Both the position numbers and the translations under genes were made by a program. The notes beneath the pieces were generated by a model, which worked only from the letters and a program-made list of their open reading frames with translations, searched no databases and was not told the DNA's origin. Positions 1 through 6,519 of a stretch of 16,513 bases of DNA are shown one piece after another; positions within the stretch are counted from its first letter, which is position 1; each line of letters opens with the position of its first letter. The stretch lies in the NCBI GenBank assembly GCA_003242685.1, contig QGVD01000077.1, positions 1-16,513 of the forward strand, read 5' to 3'. This DNA comes from Pseudomonadota bacterium. GTDB lineage: Bacteria > Pseudomonadota > Gammaproteobacteria > Steroidobacterales > Steroidobacteraceae.

Positions 1-12
1 CGGTTTGTGGGG

Positions 13-99
13 TTAGGAGTGGGTAATAGCGTACGGCCCGGGTGTCTGACAGGCCGCGAGCACCGCGGTGCTCGCAAGAAGGATCAGAACGCGTCGCAT
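13..99 (-). CDS. Short lipoprotein ORF translationally coupled to mrcB (possible start of an LpoP-like PBP1B activator)
   Basis: The ATG at 99-97 overlaps the mrcB TGA as TGATG, which indicates translational coupling. The frame encodes 28 residues: a basic start (MRR), a hydrophobic stretch and a lipobox ending LAAC with the lipidated Cys at residue 17. The next residue is Gln, compatible with outer-membrane sorting. It then stops at TAA (15-13). A 28-aa lipoprotein is unusually short. The stop lies only 13 nt from the window edge, and both other forward frames stay open from about codon 20 to the edge. A frameshift or sequence error in a longer gene is therefore possible. In Pseudomonas aeruginosa the PBP1b activator LpoP, an outer-membrane TPR lipoprotein, is encoded next to ponB. 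The position and lipobox here suggest the same role, but no TPR sequence is visible. The signal peptide is well supported. The function is inference. Confidence 0.5.
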   Translation of the reverse strand: MRRVLILLASTAVLAACQTPGPYAITHS

Positions 100-2396
100 C
101 AGCGGATGATATCGCGCAGCCAGCGCCCCGCACGCTCCACGATGCCTTCGAGATCGCCGCGCCGGCAGCCCGGCTTCCAGGGCGGCTCCGAGCCCGGCGC
201 TACGGCGATGGAGATCATTTCATCCGAGCAGCCCGGCTCGACGCGCAATCCCGTCGAGTATTCGATCCAGACTTCGGTGAGAGACTCCGGAAGCGGCGCC
301 ATCCACGGCGTGGTGTCGAGCCCGGCCATCACGCGGCTCCAGATCGCGAGCGCACCTGCGGAGCCCGTGAGTCCCGTCGGGCGGTTGTCGTCGTAGCCGA
401 CCCATACCACCGCGAGATGGCCGCCGGAGAATCCGGCGAACCAGCTGTCACGGAACTCGGACGAGGTGCCCGTCTTGCCGGCAACGACGAGACCCGGAGG
501 CAGGATCGCCCGCGCCGCGCGTCCCGAGCCGCGCAGCATCACCTGCTCGAGCATCTGGTTCACCTGGTACACGTTCTCGGGCGCCGCGACGGGTCTTACC
601 TCGAGCGGATAGGGGCGCACGATCTCGCCTTCGGCGCTCACCACCGCGCGTACCGCGCGCAGCGGCACCGAGAATCCGCCCGCCGCGAGACCCGAGTAGA
701 GCTGCGCGACCTCGAGCGGCGTGAGCTCGAGAGCGCCGAGCAGCAATGCCGGAACCAGCTCGGGATTCGACTGCAGTCCGAAGCGCCGCAACGTCCGGGC
801 GACTTCCCGCAGACCGATGTCCATGCCGAGCGAGACCGTGGCGAGGTTCATCGACTCGGCGAGCGCGCGCACGAGCGGCACGGGACCGTAGGTCTGGCGC
901 GTGATGTTCGAGGGCTTCCACACCTTGTTGCCCGGCAGCGGAATCTCGACGGGGGCATCCTCCACCACGCTCGCCGCCGTGTAACGGCCCGTCTCGATGG
1001 CTGAGAGATAGACGAAGGGCTTCACCAGTGAGCCGATCTGCCGGCGCGCATCGAGCGCACGGTTGAAACCGTCATAGCCAGCGCGACGCCCGCCGACGAT
1101 CGCGATCACCTCGCCGCTCTGCGGAGCCGTGATGACGAGGGCACCTTCGAGCGAGCCTTCGGGCTGCTTGCGCGCACGGTCGAGGCGCGCGAGTTCGTTC
1201 TCCATCACGCGCTCCGCGTGCTCCTGGGCACGCGGATCGAAGCTCGTGAAGATGGTGAGCCCCGCCTCCGTGAGATCCTCCTCGCGGTAGTCGCGCCGGA
1301 GCGTCCTGCGCACGAAGTCGAGATACGCGGGGTAATAGCCGCCCGATGCCCGCGTCGTCAGGCCCAGCGGCCGGGCTGCGGCTGCCTTCGCCTCCGCTTC
1401 GGAGACCACGCCCTGCTCCGCCATGATCCTGAGGACCAGGTCCCGCCGTGCACGCGCGCGGTCGGGGTGGCGGCGCGGGTCATAGTACGAAGGGCCGCGT
1501 ACGACCGCGACAAGAAGCGCGATCTCGTGAAGATCGAGCTCGGCGAGCGGTTTGCCGAAGTAGAACTGGCTCGCGAGACCGAAGCCGTGCACGGCGCGCC
1601 GGCCATCCTGGCCGAGGTAGATCTCGTTGATGTAGGCGTTCATGAGATCCGCCTTGTCGAAGCGGGCCTCGAGCGCCATCGCCATGATCGCCTCGCGGAT
1701 CTTGCGTCCGAGCGTCTGACGCGGATCCAGGAAGTAGCTCTTGACGAGCTGCTGCGTCAGCGTGCTGCCGCCCTGCTCGATCCCTCCCGCGCGCAGGTTC
1801 ACCCAGAGCGCACGCAGGATCGCCTTGGGATCGATGCCGAAATGCGTGTCGAACGTGCGGTCCTCGACCGCCTTCAGTGCTGCCGGAAGCAGCGGCGGCA
1901 CGTCCTCGGGCGCGACGACGATCCGATCCTCGCCGTGAATCGGAAAGATGCTGCCGATGAGGAGCGGCTCGAGCCGCTCGAGGGGTACCTCCCTCCCCTG
2001 AGGATCGCGCAGGCTCTCGATGGCCGTCGGGCCGGAGACGATCGTGAGGATCCGCGCAGGGCGCGTCTCGTCCGCAAAGCGTGCCGGACGCAGCGCGACG
2101 TCGAATCGGTTGCCGCGGCGGCGGTAGGTTCCGGGCCTCTCGAGCTTCTCGACCGGCCGGTAGTGCAGGCGCTCGAGCTCCTTTTCGATCTCCTTCCGCG
2201 TGAGCGGAAGTCCGGCGTAGAGCTCGAGAGGCGCCGCGTAGACCTGCGCGGGCAGCGTCCAGCGCCGGCCCTCGAACTGGCGCGTCACGATGCGATCGAG
2301 ATGGCCGACGTAGATCGCGCCCGCGATGACGGCGAGCGCGAGCAGCGCGAGAAGCGGCCGGACGAGATTTCCTATTTTCCAGCGAGAGCGAGCCAT
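99..2396 (-). CDS. mrcB: Bifunctional class A penicillin-binding protein PBP1B
   Basis: This inner-membrane enzyme polymerises lipid II into glycan strands and cross-links the stem peptides. The 765 residues show a short basic cytoplasmic tail and a membrane anchor at about 13-31. A UB2H-like regulatory region follows at about 60-150. The GT51 glycosyltransferase has its catalytic Glu178 in AVEDRTF, the GGSTLTQQLVK motif at 209-219 and Glu258 in EIYLGQ. The transpeptidase has the SxxK nucleophile Ser456 (GSLVKP), SMN at 515-517 and KTGTS at 641-645. All catalytic motifs are intact and the length is normal for the family. The UB2H-like segment favours PBP1B over PBP1A. The ATG at 2396 is preceded by AGGGA with short spacing. 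The gene lies 108 nt after lysAC, separated by two GC-rich hairpins, with no clear promoter of its own. Its TGA overlaps the ATG of a lipoprotein ORF. Confidence 0.96.
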   Translation of the reverse strand: MARSRWKIGNLVRPLLALLALAVIAGAIYVGHLDRIVTRQFEGRRWTLPAQVYAAPLELYAGLPLTRKEIEKELERLHYRPVEKLERPGTYRRRGNRFDVALRPARFADETRPARILTIVSGPTAIESLRDPQGREVPLERLEPLLIGSIFPIHGEDRIVVAPEDVPPLLPAALKAVEDRTFDTHFGIDPKAILRALWVNLRAGGIEQGGSTLTQQLVKSYFLDPRQTLGRKIREAIMAMALEARFDKADLMNAYINEIYLGQDGRRAVHGFGLASQFYFGKPLAELDLHEIALLVAVVRGPSYYDPRRHPDRARARRDLVLRIMAEQGVVSEAEAKAAAARPLGLTTRASGGYYPAYLDFVRRTLRRDYREEDLTEAGLTIFTSFDPRAQEHAERVMENELARLDRARKQPEGSLEGALVITAPQSGEVIAIVGGRRAGYDGFNRALDARRQIGSLVKPFVYLSAIETGRYTAASVVEDAPVEIPLPGNKVWKPSNITRQTYGPVPLVRALAESMNLATVSLGMDIGLREVARTLRRFGLQSNPELVPALLLGALELTPLEVAQLYSGLAAGGFSVPLRAVRAVVSAEGEIVRPYPLEVRPVAAPENVYQVNQMLEQVMLRGSGRAARAILPPGLVVAGKTGTSSEFRDSWFAGFSGGHLAVVWVGYDDNRPTGLTGSAGALAIWSRVMAGLDTTPWMAPLPESLTEVWIEYSTGLRVEPGCSDEMISIAVAPGSEPPWKPGCRRGDLEGIVERAGRWLRDIIR

Positions 2397-2438
2397 GATC
2401 CCTGCAACTCAAGCCATCGTTCCTGAACGGCCGCTGAA

Positions 2439-2462
2439 CCGGCGCCCTGCGCCACGCGCCGG
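2439..2462 (-). other. GC-rich hairpin upstream of mrcB
   Basis: There is a perfect 7-bp inverted repeat, CCGGCGC (2439-2445) with GCGCCGG (2456-2462), around a 10-nt loop. It is the second of two hairpins between lysAC and mrcB. No U-tract follows on the minus strand, so it is not a standard intrinsic terminator. It could stabilise or process the mRNA. In a GC-rich genome some hairpins arise by chance. Confidence 0.35.
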
Positions 2463-2466
2463 CACT

Positions 2467-2505
2467 GGAGATGCCCGGCCGTCTGCCGGCCGGCCGACGA
2501 TCTCC
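2467..2505 (-). other. Hairpin immediately after the lysAC stop codon
   Basis: An outer 6-bp stem, GGAGAT (2467-2472) with ATCTCC (2500-2505), encloses a further GGCCG/CGGCC-rich pairing. The structure starts at the last base of the lysAC stop codon. It lacks a U-tract. Possible roles are a weak or Rho-assisted terminator, or a 3'-end stabiliser that sets different levels of lysAC and mrcB mRNA. Confidence 0.4.
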
Positions 2506-5114
2506 TAGACGAAGAGCTCACCGGCCGGCTCGCGCAGGTTGTACCGCGAGCTCATCGCATGACCGTACGCTCCCGCGTTCGCGATGAGGAGCACGTCGCC
2601 CTCCACCGTCGGCGGCAGCAGCCGGTCGTGACCGATGATGTCCGCACTCTCGCAGATCGGACCCACGACGTTCACGAGCTCCGTCGCCGGCTCTTCGATG
2701 CGCGTGAGATTGACGATCTCGTGGTATGCACCATAGAGCGCCGGACGGATGAGCGAGTTCATTCCCGTCGCGATGCCCACGTAGCGGACGTCGCCCTTCG
2801 CCTTGATCTGCGTGACGCGCGCGAGCAGCACGCCCGCGGCGGCCACGAAGTAGCGGCCCGGCTCGATCCAGATCTCGAGCCCCGGGTTCGACTCGCGCAC
2901 GGCCGCGAGCACCTCGTCGAGCCGGGCGAGATCGACGCCCGACTGATCGCTGCGCTCCGGCACGCCGATTCCGCCGCCGACGTCGATCACGCGCACGTCG
3001 CGGAAACGCTCCGTCAGCGCGGCGAGCGTCGACGCCGTGTACTGCCAGCTCGAGACATCGAAGACGCCGCTGCCCGAATGCGCATGCAGACCCACGATCT
3101 TCGTGCCGGCCGCGGCCGCGAGGCGCTCCAGCACGTCGAGCTCGGACAGCGGCACTCCGAACTTCGTGTGCGCGCCCGCCGTGCGCACGTGCTGGTGATG
3201 ACCGCGGCCCATTCCCGTGTCGATGCGGACGAAGACCTCGCGCCCGGAGAACACCTCGGGCCAGGCCTCGAGCACGTACGTGTTGTCGATCGTGACGCGC
3301 ACGCCCTGCGCGAGCGCCCACTCGTACTCGCTGCGGGGCGCGAAGTTCGGCGTGAACAGCACTCTCTGCCGCTCGATCTCCGGGAACACCTCGAGCACGC
3401 GCTCCACCTCGCCGCGGGAGACGCATTCGAAATCGACGCCTTCCTCGTGCAGCGTGTGCAGGAGCTCGGGATGCGGATTCGCCTTCATCGAGTACAGCAC
3501 CCGGGCCACCGAACGGAGCCCGCGCAGCGCACGCGCCGCCGAGCGCACGGATTCGCGGTCGTAGACGTAGGCGGCATCCCGGTCCGCGAGCGCCGCGACG
3601 AGCTGCGCGCGCTTCTGGCGCCACCACGGCACCGGCCGCGTGCCCGCGGCTTCGGGACGCACGAAGATCTGCTCCCACGTCGGCCCGAGCACCCGGTCGC
3701 CCGGGACGGGGCGGATCAGGAGCTCGTGGAGCTGATCGACGAGCCGGTCGCCCTGGTCCTCGTCGACCACGAAGGTGAAGTTGAGGTCGTTCGCGGCCTG
3801 GCTCACCAGGTAGATCTTCTGCTCCGCGAAGAGCTCGAGGGCATCCCCGAGCTGATGCAGGATGGCGCGGATGTTGCGGCCGACGAGGCTGACGGAAGCG
3901 CAGGGTCCGATCACCTGCACGCGGCACAGGCGCGAGAGATCCGCGACCAGGTCGCTGAGCTGCTCCGCATCGAGCGTGTTCGCGGCAGGATCGAGCGAGA
4001 CGGTGACGTTCGTCTCGGAAGTCGAGACGAGGTCGACCGACATGCCGTGATCCTTGAACACCTGGAACGCGTCCGCGAGGAAGCCGACCTGGTGCCACAT
4101 GCCGGGGCTGTCCATCGCGACGAGCGTGATGCCCTTCTTGATGCAGATCGCCTTCACCTGGGCGAGCCCTTCGCCGCCCTCGGAGGTGATCACGGTGCCT
4201 TCGAGATCGGGCGTCTGCGTGGCGTAGACGTGCAGCGGAATGCGGTACTGCCTCACCGGCAGGATGCAGCGCGGATGCAGAACCTTCGCGCCGTTGCTCG
4301 CGATCTCCTGAGCCTCGTCGTAGTGCAGCGCGCGCAGCAGCCGCGCGGTGGGCGTCGAGCGCGGATTCGCGCTGAACATTCCGGGCACGTCCGTCCAGAT
4401 CTCGAGTCGCTGTGCGCTGAGCTTCGCGGCGAGGTACGCGGCCGAAGTATCCGAGCCGCCGCGGCCGAGCAGCACCGTGTTGCCGTCCTCGTCGCTCGCG
4501 ATGAAGCCCTGCGTCACGACCACGGGGGCGAGCGCGTCGAGGCGCGCGACGAGCTCGGCGTCCGGCGAGAAGACGCACGTCGCGGAGAGCACGCTCGCCT
4601 TCGCCGAGGCACCGCGCCTCTCCTCCGCCTTGAGCATCGCGCGCGCGTCAGCCCAGACGGCCTCGATTCCCTGCGACTGAAGATAGCGCGCGCCGATGTC
4701 CGTCGACATGAGCTCGCCGGTCGCCATCACGCGCGCCCGGAGCCGGTCGCTCACCTCCCCGATGAGCGCCACGCCGGCAGCGATCTGCGCGAGCTCGCTG
4801 AAATGCCGCTCGAGCGCGGGACCGACCGGAATGCCGAGATCCTCACACAGACGCCGATGACGTTCCCGGATGTCGGCGAGCACCGCTTCGTGCTCACCCT
4901 GAAGAGCCGCCGCAAGAAGCTTCTCGAGCCGATCCGTGACGCCGCTCAACGCGGAGTGCACGACCAGCACGCGCGCACCCATGGCGCGACGCGCCTTGAC
5001 CACTGAGGCGATGTTTTTCCAGTTGGCGAGCGAGGAGACGCTGGTGCCGCCGAACTTGAGAACGATCCACGAGGAAGACGTGCGCGTCACGGGTAGACCC
5101 TCTGTCATGCGCAT
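2505..5114 (-). CDS. lysAC: Bifunctional aspartate kinase / diaminopimelate decarboxylase
   Basis: The enzyme catalyses the first and last steps of lysine synthesis: phosphorylation of aspartate, and PLP-dependent decarboxylation of meso-diaminopimelate to L-lysine. The N-terminal half is an aspartokinase with KFGGTS at 20-25 and LGRGGSDTSAA at 216-226. Two ACT-type segments at about 320-480 are where lysine/threonine feedback usually acts. The C-terminal half is a fold III decarboxylase. It has the PLP lysine Lys544 (YSMKAN), HAHSGSG near 677-683, DVGGGIG at 711-717, EPGRYF at 751-756, the active-site Cys821 (CESAD) and the Tyr850 region (NAGAYG). Both halves look complete, and this fusion is known from Xanthomonas relatives. 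The ATG at 5114 has GGAG at 8-nt spacing, and that GGAG lies inside a leader hairpin. The fusion sets lysine production against keeping diaminopimelate for the wall, which is apt beside mrcB. Confidence 0.95.
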   Translation of the reverse strand: MRMTEGLPVTRTSSSWIVLKFGGTSVSSLANWKNIASVVKARRAMGARVLVVHSALSGVTDRLEKLLAAALQGEHEAVLADIRERHRRLCEDLGIPVGPALERHFSELAQIAAGVALIGEVSDRLRARVMATGELMSTDIGARYLQSQGIEAVWADARAMLKAEERRGASAKASVLSATCVFSPDAELVARLDALAPVVVTQGFIASDEDGNTVLLGRGGSDTSAAYLAAKLSAQRLEIWTDVPGMFSANPRSTPTARLLRALHYDEAQEIASNGAKVLHPRCILPVRQYRIPLHVYATQTPDLEGTVITSEGGEGLAQVKAICIKKGITLVAMDSPGMWHQVGFLADAFQVFKDHGMSVDLVSTSETNVTVSLDPAANTLDAEQLSDLVADLSRLCRVQVIGPCASVSLVGRNIRAILHQLGDALELFAEQKIYLVSQAANDLNFTFVVDEDQGDRLVDQLHELLIRPVPGDRVLGPTWEQIFVRPEAAGTRPVPWWRQKRAQLVAALADRDAAYVYDRESVRSAARALRGLRSVARVLYSMKANPHPELLHTLHEEGVDFECVSRGEVERVLEVFPEIERQRVLFTPNFAPRSEYEWALAQGVRVTIDNTYVLEAWPEVFSGREVFVRIDTGMGRGHHQHVRTAGAHTKFGVPLSELDVLERLAAAAGTKIVGLHAHSGSGVFDVSSWQYTASTLAALTERFRDVRVIDVGGGIGVPERSDQSGVDLARLDEVLAAVRESNPGLEIWIEPGRYFVAAAGVLLARVTQIKAKGDVRYVGIATGMNSLIRPALYGAYHEIVNLTRIEEPATELVNVVGPICESADIIGHDRLLPPTVEGDVLLIANAGAYGHAMSSRYNLREPAGELFV

Positions 5115-5121
5115 GCAAAGA

Positions 5122-5153
5122 GCTCCGACGTGCCGCTTTCGCGACGTCGGAGC
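5122..5153 (-). promoter_or_regulatory. Leader hairpin with GAAA loop that buries the lysAC ribosome binding site
   Basis: A perfect 10-bp inverted repeat, GCTCCGACGT (5122-5131) with ACGTCGGAGC (5144-5153), flanks a 12-nt interior. On the transcribed minus strand the interior can form a 3-bp CGC/GCG stem capped by a GAAA (GNRA) tetraloop, with a 2-nt bulge. The 3' arm contains the GGAG ribosome binding site (5126-5123) that serves the ATG at 5114, so the folded RNA would hide it. TCTTT follows the stem directly. It could therefore also act as a weak intrinsic terminator or attenuator after the upstream small gene. The inverted repeat is seen directly. The regulatory role is inference. Confidence 0.6.
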
Positions 5154-5207
5154 CCGGATGTTTCGATCTGGTTGTCCCTGGGGGAGATTTGCGGGGCGGC
5201 CGCGGGT

Positions 5208-5423
5208 CTACAGGTCTTCTTCGTAGACGTCGCGCAGGTCCCGCTCGAGCTTGCGATCTGCCAGGACTTCCTCGAGCCGGCTCCACGCCGCTTTGCCGCG
5301 TTTGCCCTGCGTACGGACCCGTTTGTCGACACGGTCGAGGAGGCGCTCGTAGTCCGTGCCGTCCTCCACACCGCTGAGGAAATCGTCGTCGAGGTCGAAG
5401 CTCTCGGTGTCGCGTTCGGACAT
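5208..5423 (-). CDS. Small acidic/charged protein resembling the PA3496 family
   Basis: The product has 71 residues with no signal peptide or membrane segment. Its acidic first half contains the cluster DLDDDF at 10-15. A basic segment follows (KRVRTQGKRGK, about 34-44). The end is charged and probably helical, with LEEVLADRKLERDL at about 50-63. This resembles the short Pseudomonas PA3496-type proteins annotated as putative envelope integrity factors. The match is from memory of the family style, so the name is tentative and the molecular role unknown. An in-frame TTG at 5453 would add ten residues. I prefer the ATG at 5423, although no strong ribosome binding site precedes either. It lies behind the best promoter in the window and 93 nt upstream of lysAC, so it is probably the first gene of that transcript. 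Confidence 0.7.
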   Translation of the reverse strand: MSERDTESFDLDDDFLSGVEDGTDYERLLDRVDKRVRTQGKRGKAAWSRLEEVLADRKLERDLRDVYEEDL

Positions 5424-5491
5424 CGCCACAGCAGATTTTTCCGTTTGGATCAAATACTTGGCGCACGCATAGGGCGCGGCGAAGTCCGCGA

Positions 5492-5519
5492 ACTATAGCG
5501 GATTCACGGCGCCGTTCAA
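5492..5519 (-). promoter_or_regulatory. Sigma70-type promoter for the small gene/lysAC transcript
   Basis: On the minus strand TTGAAC (5519-5514) and TATAGT (5497-5492) are separated by 16 bp, close to the housekeeping consensus. The predicted start is near 5485, giving a leader of about 60 nt to the ATG at 5423. The -35 box begins 7 nt beyond the stop codon of the SAM hydrolase gene. It would drive the 71-aa gene and lysAC, and possibly mrcB by readthrough. Confidence 0.6.
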
Positions 5520-5526
5520 CTCCTTT

Positions 5527-6354
5527 TCAGGAGTCTCCGGGCGGCGAATCGAGCACCTCGATGGGGGCTCCCCGAGCAAGCCCCAGACCCGCCGACGCGC
5601 TGCCCTCGCTTCGTGCGACCTCGACGACCCCGAACGAGTTCACCAGGGCGAGGTACTCACCGGCTGCTGCATCGCCGTACGTCCGGCTCAACCCGAGGGA
5701 TCTGCCCCCGATCCGGACCTGCGGGTGACGCAACGGTGCGATGAGCTCGACCTCGATGTTGCTGATCAGATTGCCGAAATGATCGATCGTGACGATGGCG
5801 CCGGTGACGCTCCCTGCCCGTACGGCAGGCTCCGGAATGGAAGAAGGCAGCAATGCCTCCACGGGCTCGCCGAGCTGATCCACGGTACGGCGGCCGGAGG
5901 CGATCTCCGCGGCAACCGGCGCGAAGATGTCCCTGCCGTGGAAGGTAGCGCTCGGCCGGTCGATGCCGAGATTCTTCAGAGCGGCGTCCTTCAGCCGCAC
6001 CATGCCTTCGACCTCATGACGGCGGACGAGCCTGGCGAGAAGACCGTTGTCCGGTGCGAGGAAGACGTGCCCCCGCGCGCTCACGCAGACGATTCCCCGC
6101 GACGTACCCACACCTGGATCGACGACGGCGACGTGCACCGTGCCGGTCGGGAAGTAGGCGAAGGAGCGCTCGAGCCAGAAGCCGGCTTCGGCAGGCGTGA
6201 AGCGCTCGATCTCATGCGTCAGATCGACGATGCGGGCATCCGGGAAACGCTCGAGGATGCGTCCCTTCATCACGCCGACGAACGGATCCCGATGCCCGAA
6301 GTCGGTCGTGAGTGTGACGATGCCCGACGGCTTGAAGCTTCGCTCCCCTCGCAT
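5527..6354 (-). CDS. SAM hydrolase (SAM hydroxide adenosyltransferase, DUF62 family)
   Basis: This family splits S-adenosylmethionine into adenosine and methionine using water. The 275-residue length is normal. Family motifs occur in order: TLTTDFG (14-20), VVDPGVGTSRG (77-87), APDNGLL (100-106), FHGRDIF (138-144) and DHFGNLISNI (191-200). Asp79, Arg86 and His139 match in type and spacing the conserved Asp-Arg-His triad described for archaeal homologues. An upstream open stretch would add 61 residues, but it has poor coding character. The ATG at 6354 has GGAG at 6-nt spacing and starts directly before the conserved domain, so I chose it. The gene is divergent from the S41 protease gene across 165 nt. 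No minus-strand promoter was convincing. Its physiological role in bacteria is not settled. Confidence 0.88.
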   Translation of the reverse strand: MRGERSFKPSGIVTLTTDFGHRDPFVGVMKGRILERFPDARIVDLTHEIERFTPAEAGFWLERSFAYFPTGTVHVAVVDPGVGTSRGIVCVSARGHVFLAPDNGLLARLVRRHEVEGMVRLKDAALKNLGIDRPSATFHGRDIFAPVAAEIASGRRTVDQLGEPVEALLPSSIPEPAVRAGSVTGAIVTIDHFGNLISNIEVELIAPLRHPQVRIGGRSLGLSRTYGDAAAGEYLALVNSFGVVEVARSEGSASAGLGLARGAPIEVLDSPPGDS

Positions 6355-6457
6355 TCGATGCTCCGTACGACCGCAGTCCGGCACACGTTGACGGCGCGCC
6401 GACTGCACAATCCCAGGTGGCATGCCCGATGCTGCTGTCGCCGCGCGCCGACGCGGA

Positions 6458-6486
6458 TTGGCAGCGTCCGCACCGCAGATTACGCT
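6458..6486 (+). promoter_or_regulatory. Candidate promoter for the S41 protease gene
   Basis: TTGGCA (6458-6463) and TACGCT (6481-6486) are 17 bp apart. The -35 element matches the consensus at five positions, but the -10 at only three. The predicted start is near 6493, leaving a short leader before the ATG at 6520. It is a weak candidate. Confidence 0.3.
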
Positions 6487-6519
6487 GACCGCCGCCGCAG
6501 TGGCAGGACCCGTAAGAAT

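Noticed and set aside
2559..5006. Long plus-strand open frame antisense to lysAC, with similar long antisense frames over mrcB, the EAL gene and lon
   Set aside because: These are expected from GC-rich codon use. Their products are rich in Arg, His and Asp with no recognisable domain, while the minus-strand frames hold complete conserved enzymes.
5115..5207. Lysine riboswitch upstream of lysAC
   Set aside because: The gap is only 93 nt and has none of the multi-helix layout of the L box. The single hairpin is a different structure.
5725..6519. Upstream extension of the S41 protease frame over the SAM hydrolase gene
   Set aside because: The open frame is antisense to a well-supported gene. 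The lipoprotein signal peptide begins at 6520.
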